NCBI GenBank assembly: GCA_913052345.1 | Contig: CAJXDR010000042.1 | Coordinates: 1-18,199 of the forward strand | From: UBA4421 sp002470275 | GTDB lineage: Bacteria; Pseudomonadota; Gammaproteobacteria; Pseudomonadales; Azotimanducaceae | DNA: 18,199 nucleotides | Reading direction: 5' to 3' | Shown here: positions 6,482 to 13,522 of the stretch, piece after piece | How the letters are laid out: each line of letters starts with the position of its first letter | How positions within the stretch are numbered: position 1 is the stretch's first letter | Notes under the pieces: model-generated | Databases searched by the model: none | What the model saw: only the letters and a program-made list of their open reading frames with translations | What the model was told of the DNA's origin: nothing | Made by a program: the position numbers and the translations under genes

Positions 6482-8653
6482 ATGCAGCCTGACGTACCCC
6501 CTTTACGCGACCTGGTGCTCCTCGGCGGCGGCCACAGTCATGTTCAGGTGTTGCGGTACTTTGGCATGCACCCCACTGCCGGGGTAAGAATCACCCTTAT
6601 TTCCCAAGAAGCGCAGAGTCCTTATTCGGGCATGCTGCCGGGCTGCGTCGCCGGTGCGTATGACATGGACGACCTTCATATCGACCTGGGCCCCCTCTGC
6701 CGATTCGCCGGTGCGCGGCTTATTGTCGCCACCGCTCAGGGAATCGATTTGGCGAACCAACAGGTCCTCTTGGCAAATCGTCCCCCTATGCGTTTTGATA
6801 TTTTATCTCTTAACTGTGGGGCCAGCCCCGCTAGCGGAGTAGGGCAGGGCATCAACGTCAAACCTATTAGCCTCTTCCTGCCCGCCTGGCAGCAGGTCCG
6901 AACCCAACTGTGGGAACGGTCCTCCGCCGCGACGCTCGCCGTTGTCGGTGCCGGCGCTGGAGGGATAGAGCTTGCTCTGGCCTCCAGAGCCTCTCTGCCG
7001 GAGCAAACTCAAATTCAGCTGATTGGGACGACCTTACTGCCCGGAGCCACTGCGGGCCAGCGCCGGGTGATACAGCGAGCCCTGTCACGCCAGCGCGTGA
7101 CCTATATCGAAGATCGTTTAGTTAACGCCGCAAACAGGGCGCTGGAATTTGAGCGGGCGGGTGTGCCCTTGGTCGCCGACCATGTGTTCTGGGTGACGGA
7201 TGTGGTGGCGCCGCCGTGGTTGGCCGACAGCGGTCTCGCTCACGATGAAAGAGGCTTTATTGCGGTGGATGCTACCCTTCGCAGTACGTCTCATCCCAAT
7301 GTGTTTGCGGCGGGAGATATAGCGCACCTGCAGGGTCAGGAACGGCCCAAGGCTGGCGTTTACGCTGTTCGCGCCGGGCCAACGCTAGCTCATAACCTCG
7401 CAAGGGCTGCTCGAGGCGGGGCATTTAGGCCTCGAAAGTTCAGGGCTCAGAGTAGGCACCTAAGCCTGATTGGGGTGGGCGATGGGACCGCGATTGCTCT
7501 GCGCGGTCGTTGGGCCTCGACGGGCCGCTTCTGGTGGCGACTCAAGGATGACATTGATCGGCGCTTTATGCGGCGTTTTAAAAATCTGCCCAACATGGTT
7601 TCCAAGCCGCCCGCAGTCCATGCATCGCTCCAGGCGTTACTGCCAGATCAGCAAATGCGATGCGGTGGCTGTGGTGCAAAATTGGCTGCGGACCCCCTGG
7701 CCCGAGTGCTCGCCCGACTACCTGCCCAGCCTCTGGCGAACGTCACGCTTGGGATGGGCGATGATGCTGCAGAAATCGTCAATGCCGGACCAACTACCCT
7801 GCTGACCGTGGATGGTTTTCGAGCCATGCTGGATGACCCTTATTTACTGGGTCGAATCGCTGCGCATCACAGCATGAACGATATTTTGGCCATGGGCGCC
7901 AGGCCCCAGGCCGCCCTCGCATTGGCCGCCATTCCCCTGATGGCAGACGACATGATGGAAGAGGAGCTCTTTCAACTGCTCAGCGGGGCCGTTGCCGTTC
8001 TTAATGAACACCAGACCCCCTTGGTGGGTGGCCACTCGGCCGAGGCAGCGGAGTTGTCCCTGGGCTTGACCATAGTGGGGCACGCTCAGGGAGAAGTGAT
8101 GGTCAAGGGCGGCGCTGCCGTTGGAGACTGTCTGCTGCTCACAAAACCCCTGGGCACCGGCGTGGTGCTCGCTGGCGCGATGCAGGGTTTGGCCAAGGCT
8201 CAGGCGGTAGCGGCCTGCATTGCACAGATGGACACCAGCAATCAGCCAGCAGTCGCGGTTCTGCGGGAGCATGGCCTGCATGCGTTAACGGACATCACCG
8301 GATTTGGATTGTTGGGTCATTTAGGGGAGATGCTGCGTGCGTCGGGCTGCGGCGTCACCCTAGAGCTTGAACAAGTGCCTCTGCTCCAGGGGGCTACCGA
8401 TTTGGTCGCCCAGGGCGTCCGCAGTTCGCTTCAATCGGCCAACGCGAGGGCTCTCGACCAGTATCAGATCGCCCAGGAGCACCAGCATCACCCTGCCTTA
8501 GCTTTGCTCGCCGATCCACAAACCTCTGGGGGAATGCTAGCCGCAGTGTCAGCGGAGACGGCGACGGCCTGTTTGCACGCGCTGGCCAAGTCTGGCGTTG
8601 ATGCTGCCCTGGTTGGGCGCATCCAGGCAAAACCAACTATGCAAGTTGTCTAA
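6482..8653 (+). CDS. selD: FAD/NAD(P) oxidoreductase fused to selenide, water dikinase (SelD)
   Basis: A 723-residue two-domain protein. Residues 10-375 form a pyridine-nucleotide oxidoreductase: FAD site LVLLGGGHSHV (11-21), NAD(P) site VVGAGAGGIELA (154-165) and FAD site VFAAGDIA (274-281). Residues 393-723 are a complete selenophosphate synthetase: catalytic Cys397 and Lys400 in GGCGAK, GDDAAE (427-432), DILAMG (467-472), VGGHS (515-519), TDITGFGLLGH (603-613) and DPQTSGG (678-684). SelD makes selenophosphate from selenide and ATP for selenocysteine or selenouridine synthesis. The E. coli motif GCGCK is here GCGAK, which keeps the essential Cys and Lys. This fusion type is known in other bacteria; the reductase may supply reduced selenium (inference). 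No strong ribosome-binding site is seen before ATG 6482. Confidence 0.96.
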   Translation: MQPDVPPLRDLVLLGGGHSHVQVLRYFGMHPTAGVRITLISQEAQSPYSGMLPGCVAGAYDMDDLHIDLGPLCRFAGARLIVATAQGIDLANQQVLLANRPPMRFDILSLNCGASPASGVGQGINVKPISLFLPAWQQVRTQLWERSSAATLAVVGAGAGGIELALASRASLPEQTQIQLIGTTLLPGATAGQRRVIQRALSRQRVTYIEDRLVNAANRALEFERAGVPLVADHVFWVTDVVAPPWLADSGLAHDERGFIAVDATLRSTSHPNVFAAGDIAHLQGQERPKAGVYAVRAGPTLAHNLARAARGGAFRPRKFRAQSRHLSLIGVGDGTAIALRGRWASTGRFWWRLKDDIDRRFMRRFKNLPNMVSKPPAVHASLQALLPDQQMRCGGCGAKLAADPLARVLARLPAQPLANVTLGMGDDAAEIVNAGPTTLLTVDGFRAMLDDPYLLGRIAAHHSMNDILAMGARPQAALALAAIPLMADDMMEEELFQLLSGAVAVLNEHQTPLVGGHSAEAAELSLGLTIVGHAQGEVMVKGGAAVGDCLLLTKPLGTGVVLAGAMQGLAKAQAVAACIAQMDTSNQPAVAVLREHGLHALTDITGFGLLGHLGEMLRASGCGVTLELEQVPLLQGATDLVAQGVRSSLQSANARALDQYQIAQEHQHHPALALLADPQTSGGMLAAVSAETATACLHALAKSGVDAALVGRIQAKPTMQVV

Positions 8654-8655
8654 TC

Positions 8656-9312
8656 GTGGCGGCGAGCCTTCGCGACATGGTCCTAGTCAGCGACCCCATG
8701 TGTTCCTGGTGCTGGGGAATGGGCCAGGAGTTTGCAAAATTTGCCACCCGCCATGAAACCCGCTTTAACTTCGGGCTGCTGCTTGGGGGTATCAATGTCA
8801 ACTCAACCCAGGAGGTCAGCGCCCGAGGTCGAGCGCACCTTATCAAGCTCTGGTCAACTGTTGCCGAGACTACTGGGCAGCCGTTTAACGCCCCGCCGGA
8901 TGCCTACGTTCACAATTCTCGGCAGGCCTGTTTGGGGCTGGAATGGGTCCGTCAAACCCATCAGGAATTGGCTGCGCTGGAGGCCCTACATCATTTTCAG
9001 CAAGCCTTTTTTGTCCACGGGCGCGACCTCTCGGACGCTAGGGTGATTGTTTCGCTTTTGGAAAAATGGGATGACGGGTCATTATGCCCTGGCGTCTTCG
9101 ATGATATGAAGCTCAACCAGCGGATTGATTTTCAGTTTGCCAATGCCCGACGCTTTGGCTCTGGCGGGCTACCGGCCATTTTAATTGGCGAAGCAGAGAA
9201 TGAGCCTGGGGCTGTCTCTGATGCGCAAGGGCCCGGTGCTCTCAGGTTATTGGCCGGCGGCTACATCGACTGCACCATGCTGGAAATTTTGACCTTGGAA
9301 AGGGCCCAATGA
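8656..9312 (+). CDS. DsbA-family (FrnE/COG3531-like) thiol oxidoreductase
   Basis: A 218-residue thioredoxin-fold protein with a helical insert, as in DsbA and the 2-hydroxychromene-2-carboxylate isomerase group. The motif DPMCSWCWG places a CSWC pair at Cys16 and Cys19 just after the first strand, and a probable cis-Pro is Pro173 in GGLPAIL. There is no signal peptide, so it probably works in the cytoplasm. GTG 8656 lies two bases after the SelD stop, so the two genes are very likely co-transcribed and coupled; an ATG at 8677 would also keep the active site. Pairing with SelD suggests a redox task in selenium or thiol handling (inference). Confidence 0.9.
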   Translation: MAASLRDMVLVSDPMCSWCWGMGQEFAKFATRHETRFNFGLLLGGINVNSTQEVSARGRAHLIKLWSTVAETTGQPFNAPPDAYVHNSRQACLGLEWVRQTHQELAALEALHHFQQAFFVHGRDLSDARVIVSLLEKWDDGSLCPGVFDDMKLNQRIDFQFANARRFGSGGLPAILIGEAENEPGAVSDAQGPGALRLLAGGYIDCTMLEILTLERAQ

Positions 9313-9328
9313 ACCCTCTCTGATGGGG

Positions 9329-10414
9329 TTAAAAGAAATCTGCGATCACGGGTCGGAATCTATCCATATCCACTAGAAAGGAATCATGGCCCTGGATGGA
9401 GTCTAAAGAGACCATCCGAACCTCCGGCACCACGGCTGCCAAAGCATCCGCCAGCTCCTGCTGCTGGTGGAGGGGGAATAGGGTATCTGTTCGCACGCCG
9501 ATGACCATGGCGGCCTCTAAGGCTAAATCTTCAAAACTGTTGCGTAGGCTACCGCCATGATCCGCAGCATCAAATAGGTCCATAGCTCTCGACAGATAGA
9601 GGTAGCAGTTCGCGTCAAAGGTGCCGATAAATCGGTTGGCGTGATTTTCAAGATAAGACTCCACCTCAAAGTCGATGCCGAATGCGGTGTCAGATTCACC
9701 GAAGTCTGTTGCCCGTTCGCGCCCAAAACGGTCTGCCCATTCCTCTGCGGAACGATAGCTGATCATGCCCAACTTACGGGCCAGTCGCATTCCGCTGGCT
9801 GGACCTGATTCCTCCAGAGGGTAGTTGCCGTTATCCCAATCGGCGTCATTGCGAATCATCTCTCGCTGCAGTGATCGCAGGGCGATGGAGTAAGGCAGGC
9901 TTCGCGATGCTGATGAAATCGAGAGCAGGCGTCGACAACGGGTCCCGTGTGAGAGGGCAAAGGATAAGGCGGTCATACCGCCCATAGAGGCACCGATCAC
10001 AGTATCCAGAACTTCAATCCCTAGGTGGTCCAGGACGGGGATGGCGCCATTAGCAATGTCTTCCACCGTCAGCACGGGAAAGCCGAGCCGATAATGTTGA
10101 TGGGTCTCAGGGTTAACGCTCGCTGGTCCCGTGCTGCCAAAGCAGCTCCCTAGGGAGTTCACGCAGATAATAAAGTAACGCTCAGAATCCAAGGGTTTAC
10201 CCGGGCCGAGCATATCCTCCCACCAGCCCGTTGAGGGGTCATCCAGGGAGGATGCCGCGTGCGCCGAGGGCGATAGCCCGGTGAAAATGAGCAACGCGTT
10301 ATCTTTGTTCGCATTCAATCGACCCCAGGTTTCGTAAGCGATTGTCGGTGCTTTAAGCGTGCCACGACGCATGGGAAAGACATCGGTTAGGGTCAGTGAT
10401 TTTAATGCTCTCAT
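9329..10414 (-). CDS. metX: MetX-family O-acyltransferase, probably serine O-succinyltransferase-like
   Basis: A 361-residue alpha/beta-hydrolase-fold acyltransferase. The nucleophile elbow is GASMGGM with Ser143; NSLGSCFGSTGPASVNP is the substrate-loop signature; the acid and histidine lie in VRTDTLFP and QGHDSFLVD. FTGLSPSAHAAS, SLPYSIALRSLQRE and FDANCYLYLSRAMD resemble, from memory, the Xanthomonas-type enzymes characterised as serine O-succinyltransferases rather than classical homoserine O-acetyltransferases, so a role in cysteine synthesis is likely but unproven. ATG 10414 is preferred to ATG 10447 because GGAG (10421-10424 on the minus strand) precedes it. It lies head to tail behind the small gene at 10518-10811 and converges on the DsbA-like gene. 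Confidence 0.9.
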   Translation of the reverse strand: MRALKSLTLTDVFPMRRGTLKAPTIAYETWGRLNANKDNALLIFTGLSPSAHAASSLDDPSTGWWEDMLGPGKPLDSERYFIICVNSLGSCFGSTGPASVNPETHQHYRLGFPVLTVEDIANGAIPVLDHLGIEVLDTVIGASMGGMTALSFALSHGTRCRRLLSISSASRSLPYSIALRSLQREMIRNDADWDNGNYPLEESGPASGMRLARKLGMISYRSAEEWADRFGRERATDFGESDTAFGIDFEVESYLENHANRFIGTFDANCYLYLSRAMDLFDAADHGGSLRNSFEDLALEAAMVIGVRTDTLFPLHQQQELADALAAVVPEVRMVSLDSIQGHDSFLVDMDRFRPVIADFF

Positions 10415-10440
10415 CGGCTTCTCCAGCAAAGACGGCACCA

Positions 10441-10457
10441 TAGGCAAATTTGGCCTA
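10441..10457. promoter_or_regulatory. Inverted repeat upstream of the metX-like gene
   Basis: TAGGC (10441-10445) and GCCTA (10453-10457) flank AAATTTG, giving a near-palindromic 17-mer. It starts 27 bases upstream of the ATG at 10414 on the minus strand. It may be an operator for the acyltransferase gene; no known regulator is recognised. Confidence 0.35.
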
Positions 10458-10517
10458 GCGCGCTACGGGTTGAAGCGGTACCGGGGTAGGGCTACTGAGG
10501 CATCTCTGGTGTTTGAA

Positions 10518-10811
10518 TTACTGGGGGTTGGCACTGTCTGCAGAGAACGCCTGAGCAATTAATTCGGCATTTGCCAGCAAATCGTCGATCATAGTCAGGG
10601 CCGCCGCATCGAATTCGAGACCCAGGAACGCCGTGGTCGATAACTCGATAAAGAGCTCAAGCAGTTGCTCTTCGCGCTCTACCTTATTCAAGCCCATCAG
10701 GATTTGGGTGAAGAAGGCCGCCGCTGCAATTTGCTCGGTGTTCCCCAGGTGAGTGAGGAGGTCCTCTAGTTGCGGGCGAAGCTCGTTTCTTACGGTATCT
10801 ATGGCATCCAT
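10518..10811 (-). CDS. Hypothetical small helical protein (97 aa)
   Basis: The frame is open upstream to 11069, but the extra 86 residues are rich in Arg, His, Ser and Pro and do not look like protein, while the part from ATG 10811 is regular and amphipathic (starting MDAIDTVRNELRPQLEDLL). The start at 10811 is therefore chosen, although its ribosome-binding site is weak (AGG). The 97-residue product looks all-helical, has no Cys, and carries short hydrophobic stretches such as AAAAFFTQILMGL and TTAFLGLEFDAAALTM. No family is recognised. It precedes the metX-like gene by 103 bp on the same strand. Confidence 0.6.
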   Translation of the reverse strand: MDAIDTVRNELRPQLEDLLTHLGNTEQIAAAAFFTQILMGLNKVEREEQLLELFIELSTTAFLGLEFDAAALTMIDDLLANAELIAQAFSADSANPQ

Positions 10812-11093
10812 CTGCCTAGGCTCAACCCGAGGCCGTGAACTCGTCGTGAATACCCGGGCTAGCCGGCTGGGGTGATGAGAAGCCCTCATCGATCCGACTT
10901 TAAGGACGGCGAGGGGCTGCGCTAGGACATGTGATTTAGGGCGCGAGGCAGGCCCGAAGGCCGCCAGCCGTCCTAGCCTATGTGCCCGAGTCAGGTGTGT
11001 GAACATAGTGTGAAGTGGTCGGCATACCATGCGGGCATTTTGATGACGGCCAGGGGACTGTAATCTCAATGCCAGCCGCTAACGGAGCAGAAG
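10812..11093. other. Structured intergenic region between divergent genes
   Basis: This 282-bp gap has no convincing gene but several perfect inverted repeats: GATGAG/CTCATC (10874-10879 and 10885-10890, loop AAGCC), AGGACGGC/GCCGTCCT (10903-10910 and 10967-10974), and inside the latter a hairpin with GGCC (10951-10954), loop CGAA and GGCC (10959-10962), extended by GGC/GCC with one bulged A. It must hold the promoters of the two divergent genes and may also encode a small structured RNA. No known riboswitch class was recognised. Confidence 0.4.
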
Positions 11094-11549
11094 GTGAAAT
11101 TTATTTTTTCTATGGTGAATTGGGCCGTGGTTTGGATTGCCGCGTCGCCGCTGCATCGGCTGTTGATGAACCGGGTGGTGGTGCTGGTGTTTAAGGGAAG
11201 GAAAAGCGGAAGAGTCTATCGCATTCCCGTGAGCTATTTAGACGGGGGCGAAGAAATTTGGTGCATGACGGCTCGCTCTGGGGTGTGGTGGAAGAACCTG
11301 GTTGGTGAAATCCCCTGCGAGGTTCTTCTCGGTGGGCGTCTTCAGCCGTGCGTGGCTGATGTGGAAGCGTCTGATAGCAAACAGATACAGCAAGCGTTGA
11401 GCCAGTTTTGCGAACAAAGTCGCGCCAGCGCTTTTTTTGCAGGCGTGGGGTTTAGCGCGGGGGAAGTCAACCAAAATGACCTTGAGGCTGCCTCACTGCA
11501 CCAGGTCCTAATCCGGCTGAGACGGGCAAGTGCCTGGGGCCGAGATTAG
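11094..11549 (+). CDS. Split-barrel nitroreductase / F420-type quinone reductase family protein
   Basis: A 151-residue protein of the deazaflavin/F420-dependent nitroreductase (DDN) family, a PNPOx-like split beta-barrel. The family pattern is seen as FKGRKSGRVYRIPVSYL (about 33-49), a short strand with MTARSG, and then WWKNLVGE, equal to the usual P-x-W-x-x-N-L region. The first 24 residues form a hydrophobic helix (FSMVNWAVVWIAASPLHRLL) that could associate with the membrane. Members use F420 in actinobacteria, while proteobacterial relatives may bind another flavin or haem-type ligand; which one applies here is unknown. GTG 11094 is chosen with GGAG at 11084-11087 upstream. Confidence 0.8.
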   Translation: MKFIFSMVNWAVVWIAASPLHRLLMNRVVVLVFKGRKSGRVYRIPVSYLDGGEEIWCMTARSGVWWKNLVGEIPCEVLLGGRLQPCVADVEASDSKQIQQALSQFCEQSRASAFFAGVGFSAGEVNQNDLEAASLHQVLIRLRRASAWGRD

Positions 11550-11565
11550 TCAAGCCGAACCCCCG

Positions 11566-11898
11566 CTAGCAGTCCCCCATCACGATTTCGCAGACTCGTG
11601 GTTCGGCATAGTCATCGGACCAAACGAGCTGCTCTAAAAACTGATCCCGCAGACAGGCATCGAAGTGTTCTTCCAGGTACTCGCGCACAGCCGTTTCAAA
11701 GACCTGAAGACCTTCTCGCACGGTGGGCGCGGTGATGCGGATCTCGATGTCGAAGGGTTCTACAGGGAGTTCTTCACTGTCAAAACCCCAGACATCCTTC
11801 ATTCGATAGGCAACGGGATCTACCGGCTGGAGGTTGAGCATGCTCAGCGGCACGCGTCCTCCCTCTTCATTCTCGATACGCCATTTTCCATGAGTCAT
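11566..11898 (-). CDS. Hypothetical acidic protein (110 aa)
   Basis: ATG 11898 is preferred over an in-frame ATG at 11985, because AAGGA stands 8 bases upstream and the intervening 29 codons (Tyr- and Phe-rich, from AT-rich DNA) look like promoter rather than protein. The 110-residue product is acidic, with mixed alpha and beta prediction, a middle part of alternating hydrophobic residues (PFDIEIRITAPT) and a helix (EGLQVFETAVREYLEEHF). It has three cysteines, one the last residue. No family is recognised. It is transcribed divergently from the photolyase-like gene and could share its control region. Confidence 0.7.
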   Translation of the reverse strand: MTHGKWRIENEEGGRVPLSMLNLQPVDPVAYRMKDVWGFDSEELPVEPFDIEIRITAPTVREGLQVFETAVREYLEEHFDACLRDQFLEQLVWSDDYAEPRVCEIVMGDC

Positions 11899-12001
11899 CG
11901 CGGATTTTTCCTTGTCGTCGGATTGTTCATATAAATATAGACGAAAAGTAGCCAGAAAAAAATATATGCCGAAAACAAGAGACAATTATTATCCAAGATG
12001 G

Positions 12002-12041
12002 TCAGAAGTATTCTGAAATTGGACAAAAGTATCATGTTGTC
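12002..12041. promoter_or_regulatory. Palindromic candidate operators in front of the photolyase-like gene
   Basis: TCAGAAGTATTCTGA (12002-12016) is a perfect 6-bp inverted repeat with a 3-bp spacer. Directly downstream, GACAA (12022-12026) and TTGTC (12037-12041) form a second inverted repeat with a 10-bp spacer. Both lie within 58 bases of the ATG at 12060 in the divergent region, after a very AT-rich tract (11930-12000). They are candidate binding sites for a regulator, perhaps a light- or stress-responsive one given the gene; the regulator is not known. Confidence 0.45.
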
Positions 12042-12059
12042 AGACGTAAGGAAGTAGCT

Positions 12060-13403
12060 ATGCAGTCACTGGAAGGTTTGGGCTTCGACGATGGGGATGT
12101 GGTTGGGCCACCCACCGAGGTCGCTACCGAAAAACGCATGGGCCTTCGTCAGGACGGTCTGCAGAGGCTCCAGCGTTTTGTGCCCCAAGCAGGGCGGGAC
12201 TACCAGCGTTTTAGAAACGTTGACCGCGGGCGTGGCGAGCACTGGAGCGTGTCCAGCCTGTCGCCCTATATTAGACATCGGCTGATCAGCGAGCAGGAAG
12301 TCCTCGACGCGGTGTTGTCCGAACACGCGCGAGAAGATGCCTTCAAATTCGTACAGGAGGTGTTCTGGCGGGGCTACTGGAAGGGCTGGCTCGAACACCG
12401 CCAGCGTCTTTGGCCCGAATATCAGGCGGGCCTGCAGGACGCGGAACAGGATTTGAAACGAAATAATAGGGCCTATAGGACGTACCTACAGGCGGTATCT
12501 GCATCGACTCCGATCATCCCATTTAATGATTGGGTGACAGAGCTGCAGGAGACTGGGTACCTGCACAACCATGCTCGGATGTGGTTTGCGTCGATCTGGG
12601 TCTTTTCACTGGGTCTGCCCTGGCAGCTAGGGGCCGACTTTTTTATGCGCCATCTGCTCGACGGTGACCCCGCCGTCAATACCCTAGGGTGGCGCTGGGT
12701 GGCAGGCCTGCACACCCAGGGAAAAACCTATCTGGCAACCCCTACAAACATTCGTCAGTGCGCCGACGGACGCTTTGACGATTGGACGGATTACGATCTG
12801 GGCTTGAATCGGCTGGCTGCGCGCACGGCGCAGGTGGAAGAGGAGCTGACGGCATGCGCTCTTCAGGTCACGGGGATTGAATGGCCAGCGCCGCTGATGG
12901 GGTCGTGCCCTGACTACCGGGGCAAGCGTACGGCCTTGCTGCTCACGGAGGAGGATCTGGCCATCCACTGCCCGCTGCGTGTCGATGCTGTTGTCGCGCT
13001 CAGCCCAGGGAACCTGAGCCCCATCGGCGAGGATTCGAGTTTGGTCACTGACTTTCGCAGGCGAGCCGTGGTGGAGGGTCTGGAGCATGCAACGGTGCTC
13101 TTGCCAGCGGCCAAAAAGTCGAATCCTATGGATCCTGAAGCGCTGGCATCGTGGTTGGCTAACGAGAAGATCGACCTGGTCGTGCATGCCTACGTGCCCA
13201 TGGGGCCCGCGCTCATGAATACACTCGAGCTGCAACAACATCTCGCCGCTCGCGGTATCGCCATGGTCAGCTTTATGTCCGACTATGACCGCATGGTTTG
13301 GCCCCATGCTCGAAAGGGTTTTTTCCAGCTGGGAAAGAAAATTCCGGAATTCCTGGACACCATGGCTCTGGGTTCGCCAGAAACGCTGCAACCGGATCGT
13401 TGA
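12060..13403 (+). CDS. Photolyase/cryptochrome-family FAD-binding protein with apparent reversed domain order
   Basis: A 447-residue protein. Residues about 30-250 match the helical FAD-binding domain of DNA photolyases: LSPYIRHRLIS, FVQEVFWRGYWKGWLEHR, the region HNHARMWFASIWVFSLGLPW, DPAVNTLGWRWVAG and TYLATPTNIRQ. The N-terminal Rossmann-like antenna domain expected before it is absent. Instead residues about 285-440 have alternating strands and helices (TALLLTEEDLAI, ATVLLPAAKKSN, IDLVVHAYVPMGP, IAMVSFMSDYD) and end with FFQLGKKIP, like the close of a photolyase alpha/beta domain. Function may be DNA repair or blue-light sensing. The ATG follows AAGGAAG. Confidence 0.85.
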   Translation: MQSLEGLGFDDGDVVGPPTEVATEKRMGLRQDGLQRLQRFVPQAGRDYQRFRNVDRGRGEHWSVSSLSPYIRHRLISEQEVLDAVLSEHAREDAFKFVQEVFWRGYWKGWLEHRQRLWPEYQAGLQDAEQDLKRNNRAYRTYLQAVSASTPIIPFNDWVTELQETGYLHNHARMWFASIWVFSLGLPWQLGADFFMRHLLDGDPAVNTLGWRWVAGLHTQGKTYLATPTNIRQCADGRFDDWTDYDLGLNRLAARTAQVEEELTACALQVTGIEWPAPLMGSCPDYRGKRTALLLTEEDLAIHCPLRVDAVVALSPGNLSPIGEDSSLVTDFRRRAVVEGLEHATVLLPAAKKSNPMDPEALASWLANEKIDLVVHAYVPMGPALMNTLELQQHLAARGIAMVSFMSDYDRMVWPHARKGFFQLGKKIPEFLDTMALGSPETLQPDR

Positions 13404-13433
13404 TCAAACGAAATAAGCCATGAGGCCACAATT

Positions 13434-13470
13434 CATGACGAAAATGTCATGCTGCCTTGGTGATTGTCAT
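13434..13470. promoter_or_regulatory. TGTCAT repeats upstream of the PhoD-like phosphatase
   Basis: CATGAC (13434-13439) and GTCATG (13446-13451) form a perfect inverted repeat around GAAAAT. TGTCAT occurs at 13445-13450 and again at 13465-13470, a 20-bp direct spacing. The core resembles the CTGTCAT half-site of PhoB Pho boxes, but the spacing is not the standard 11 bp, so phosphate control is a suggestion only. The sites lie 50-90 bases before the GTG at 13523. Confidence 0.4.
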
Positions 13471-13522
13471 CTAGTTTTGACGCTGTTGGCATAGGATAAC
13501 GGTTTTAGTTGAGGAGATTCAC

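Noticed and set aside
9312..9330. AACCC/GGGTT hairpin between the convergent DsbA-like and metX-like genes as a terminator
   Set aside because: Five weak pairs around a nine-base loop and no T-run in either direction.
10812..11069. N-terminal extension of the small protein at 10518-10811 (minus) up to ATG 11069
   Set aside because: The extra 86 residues are low-complexity and basic, and lie over strong DNA inverted repeats; start 10811 is more natural.
12684..13391. 235-residue minus-strand ORF opposite the photolyase-like gene
   Set aside because: Long, but antisense to a well-supported gene; the product is His/Arg/Gln-rich and without domains.
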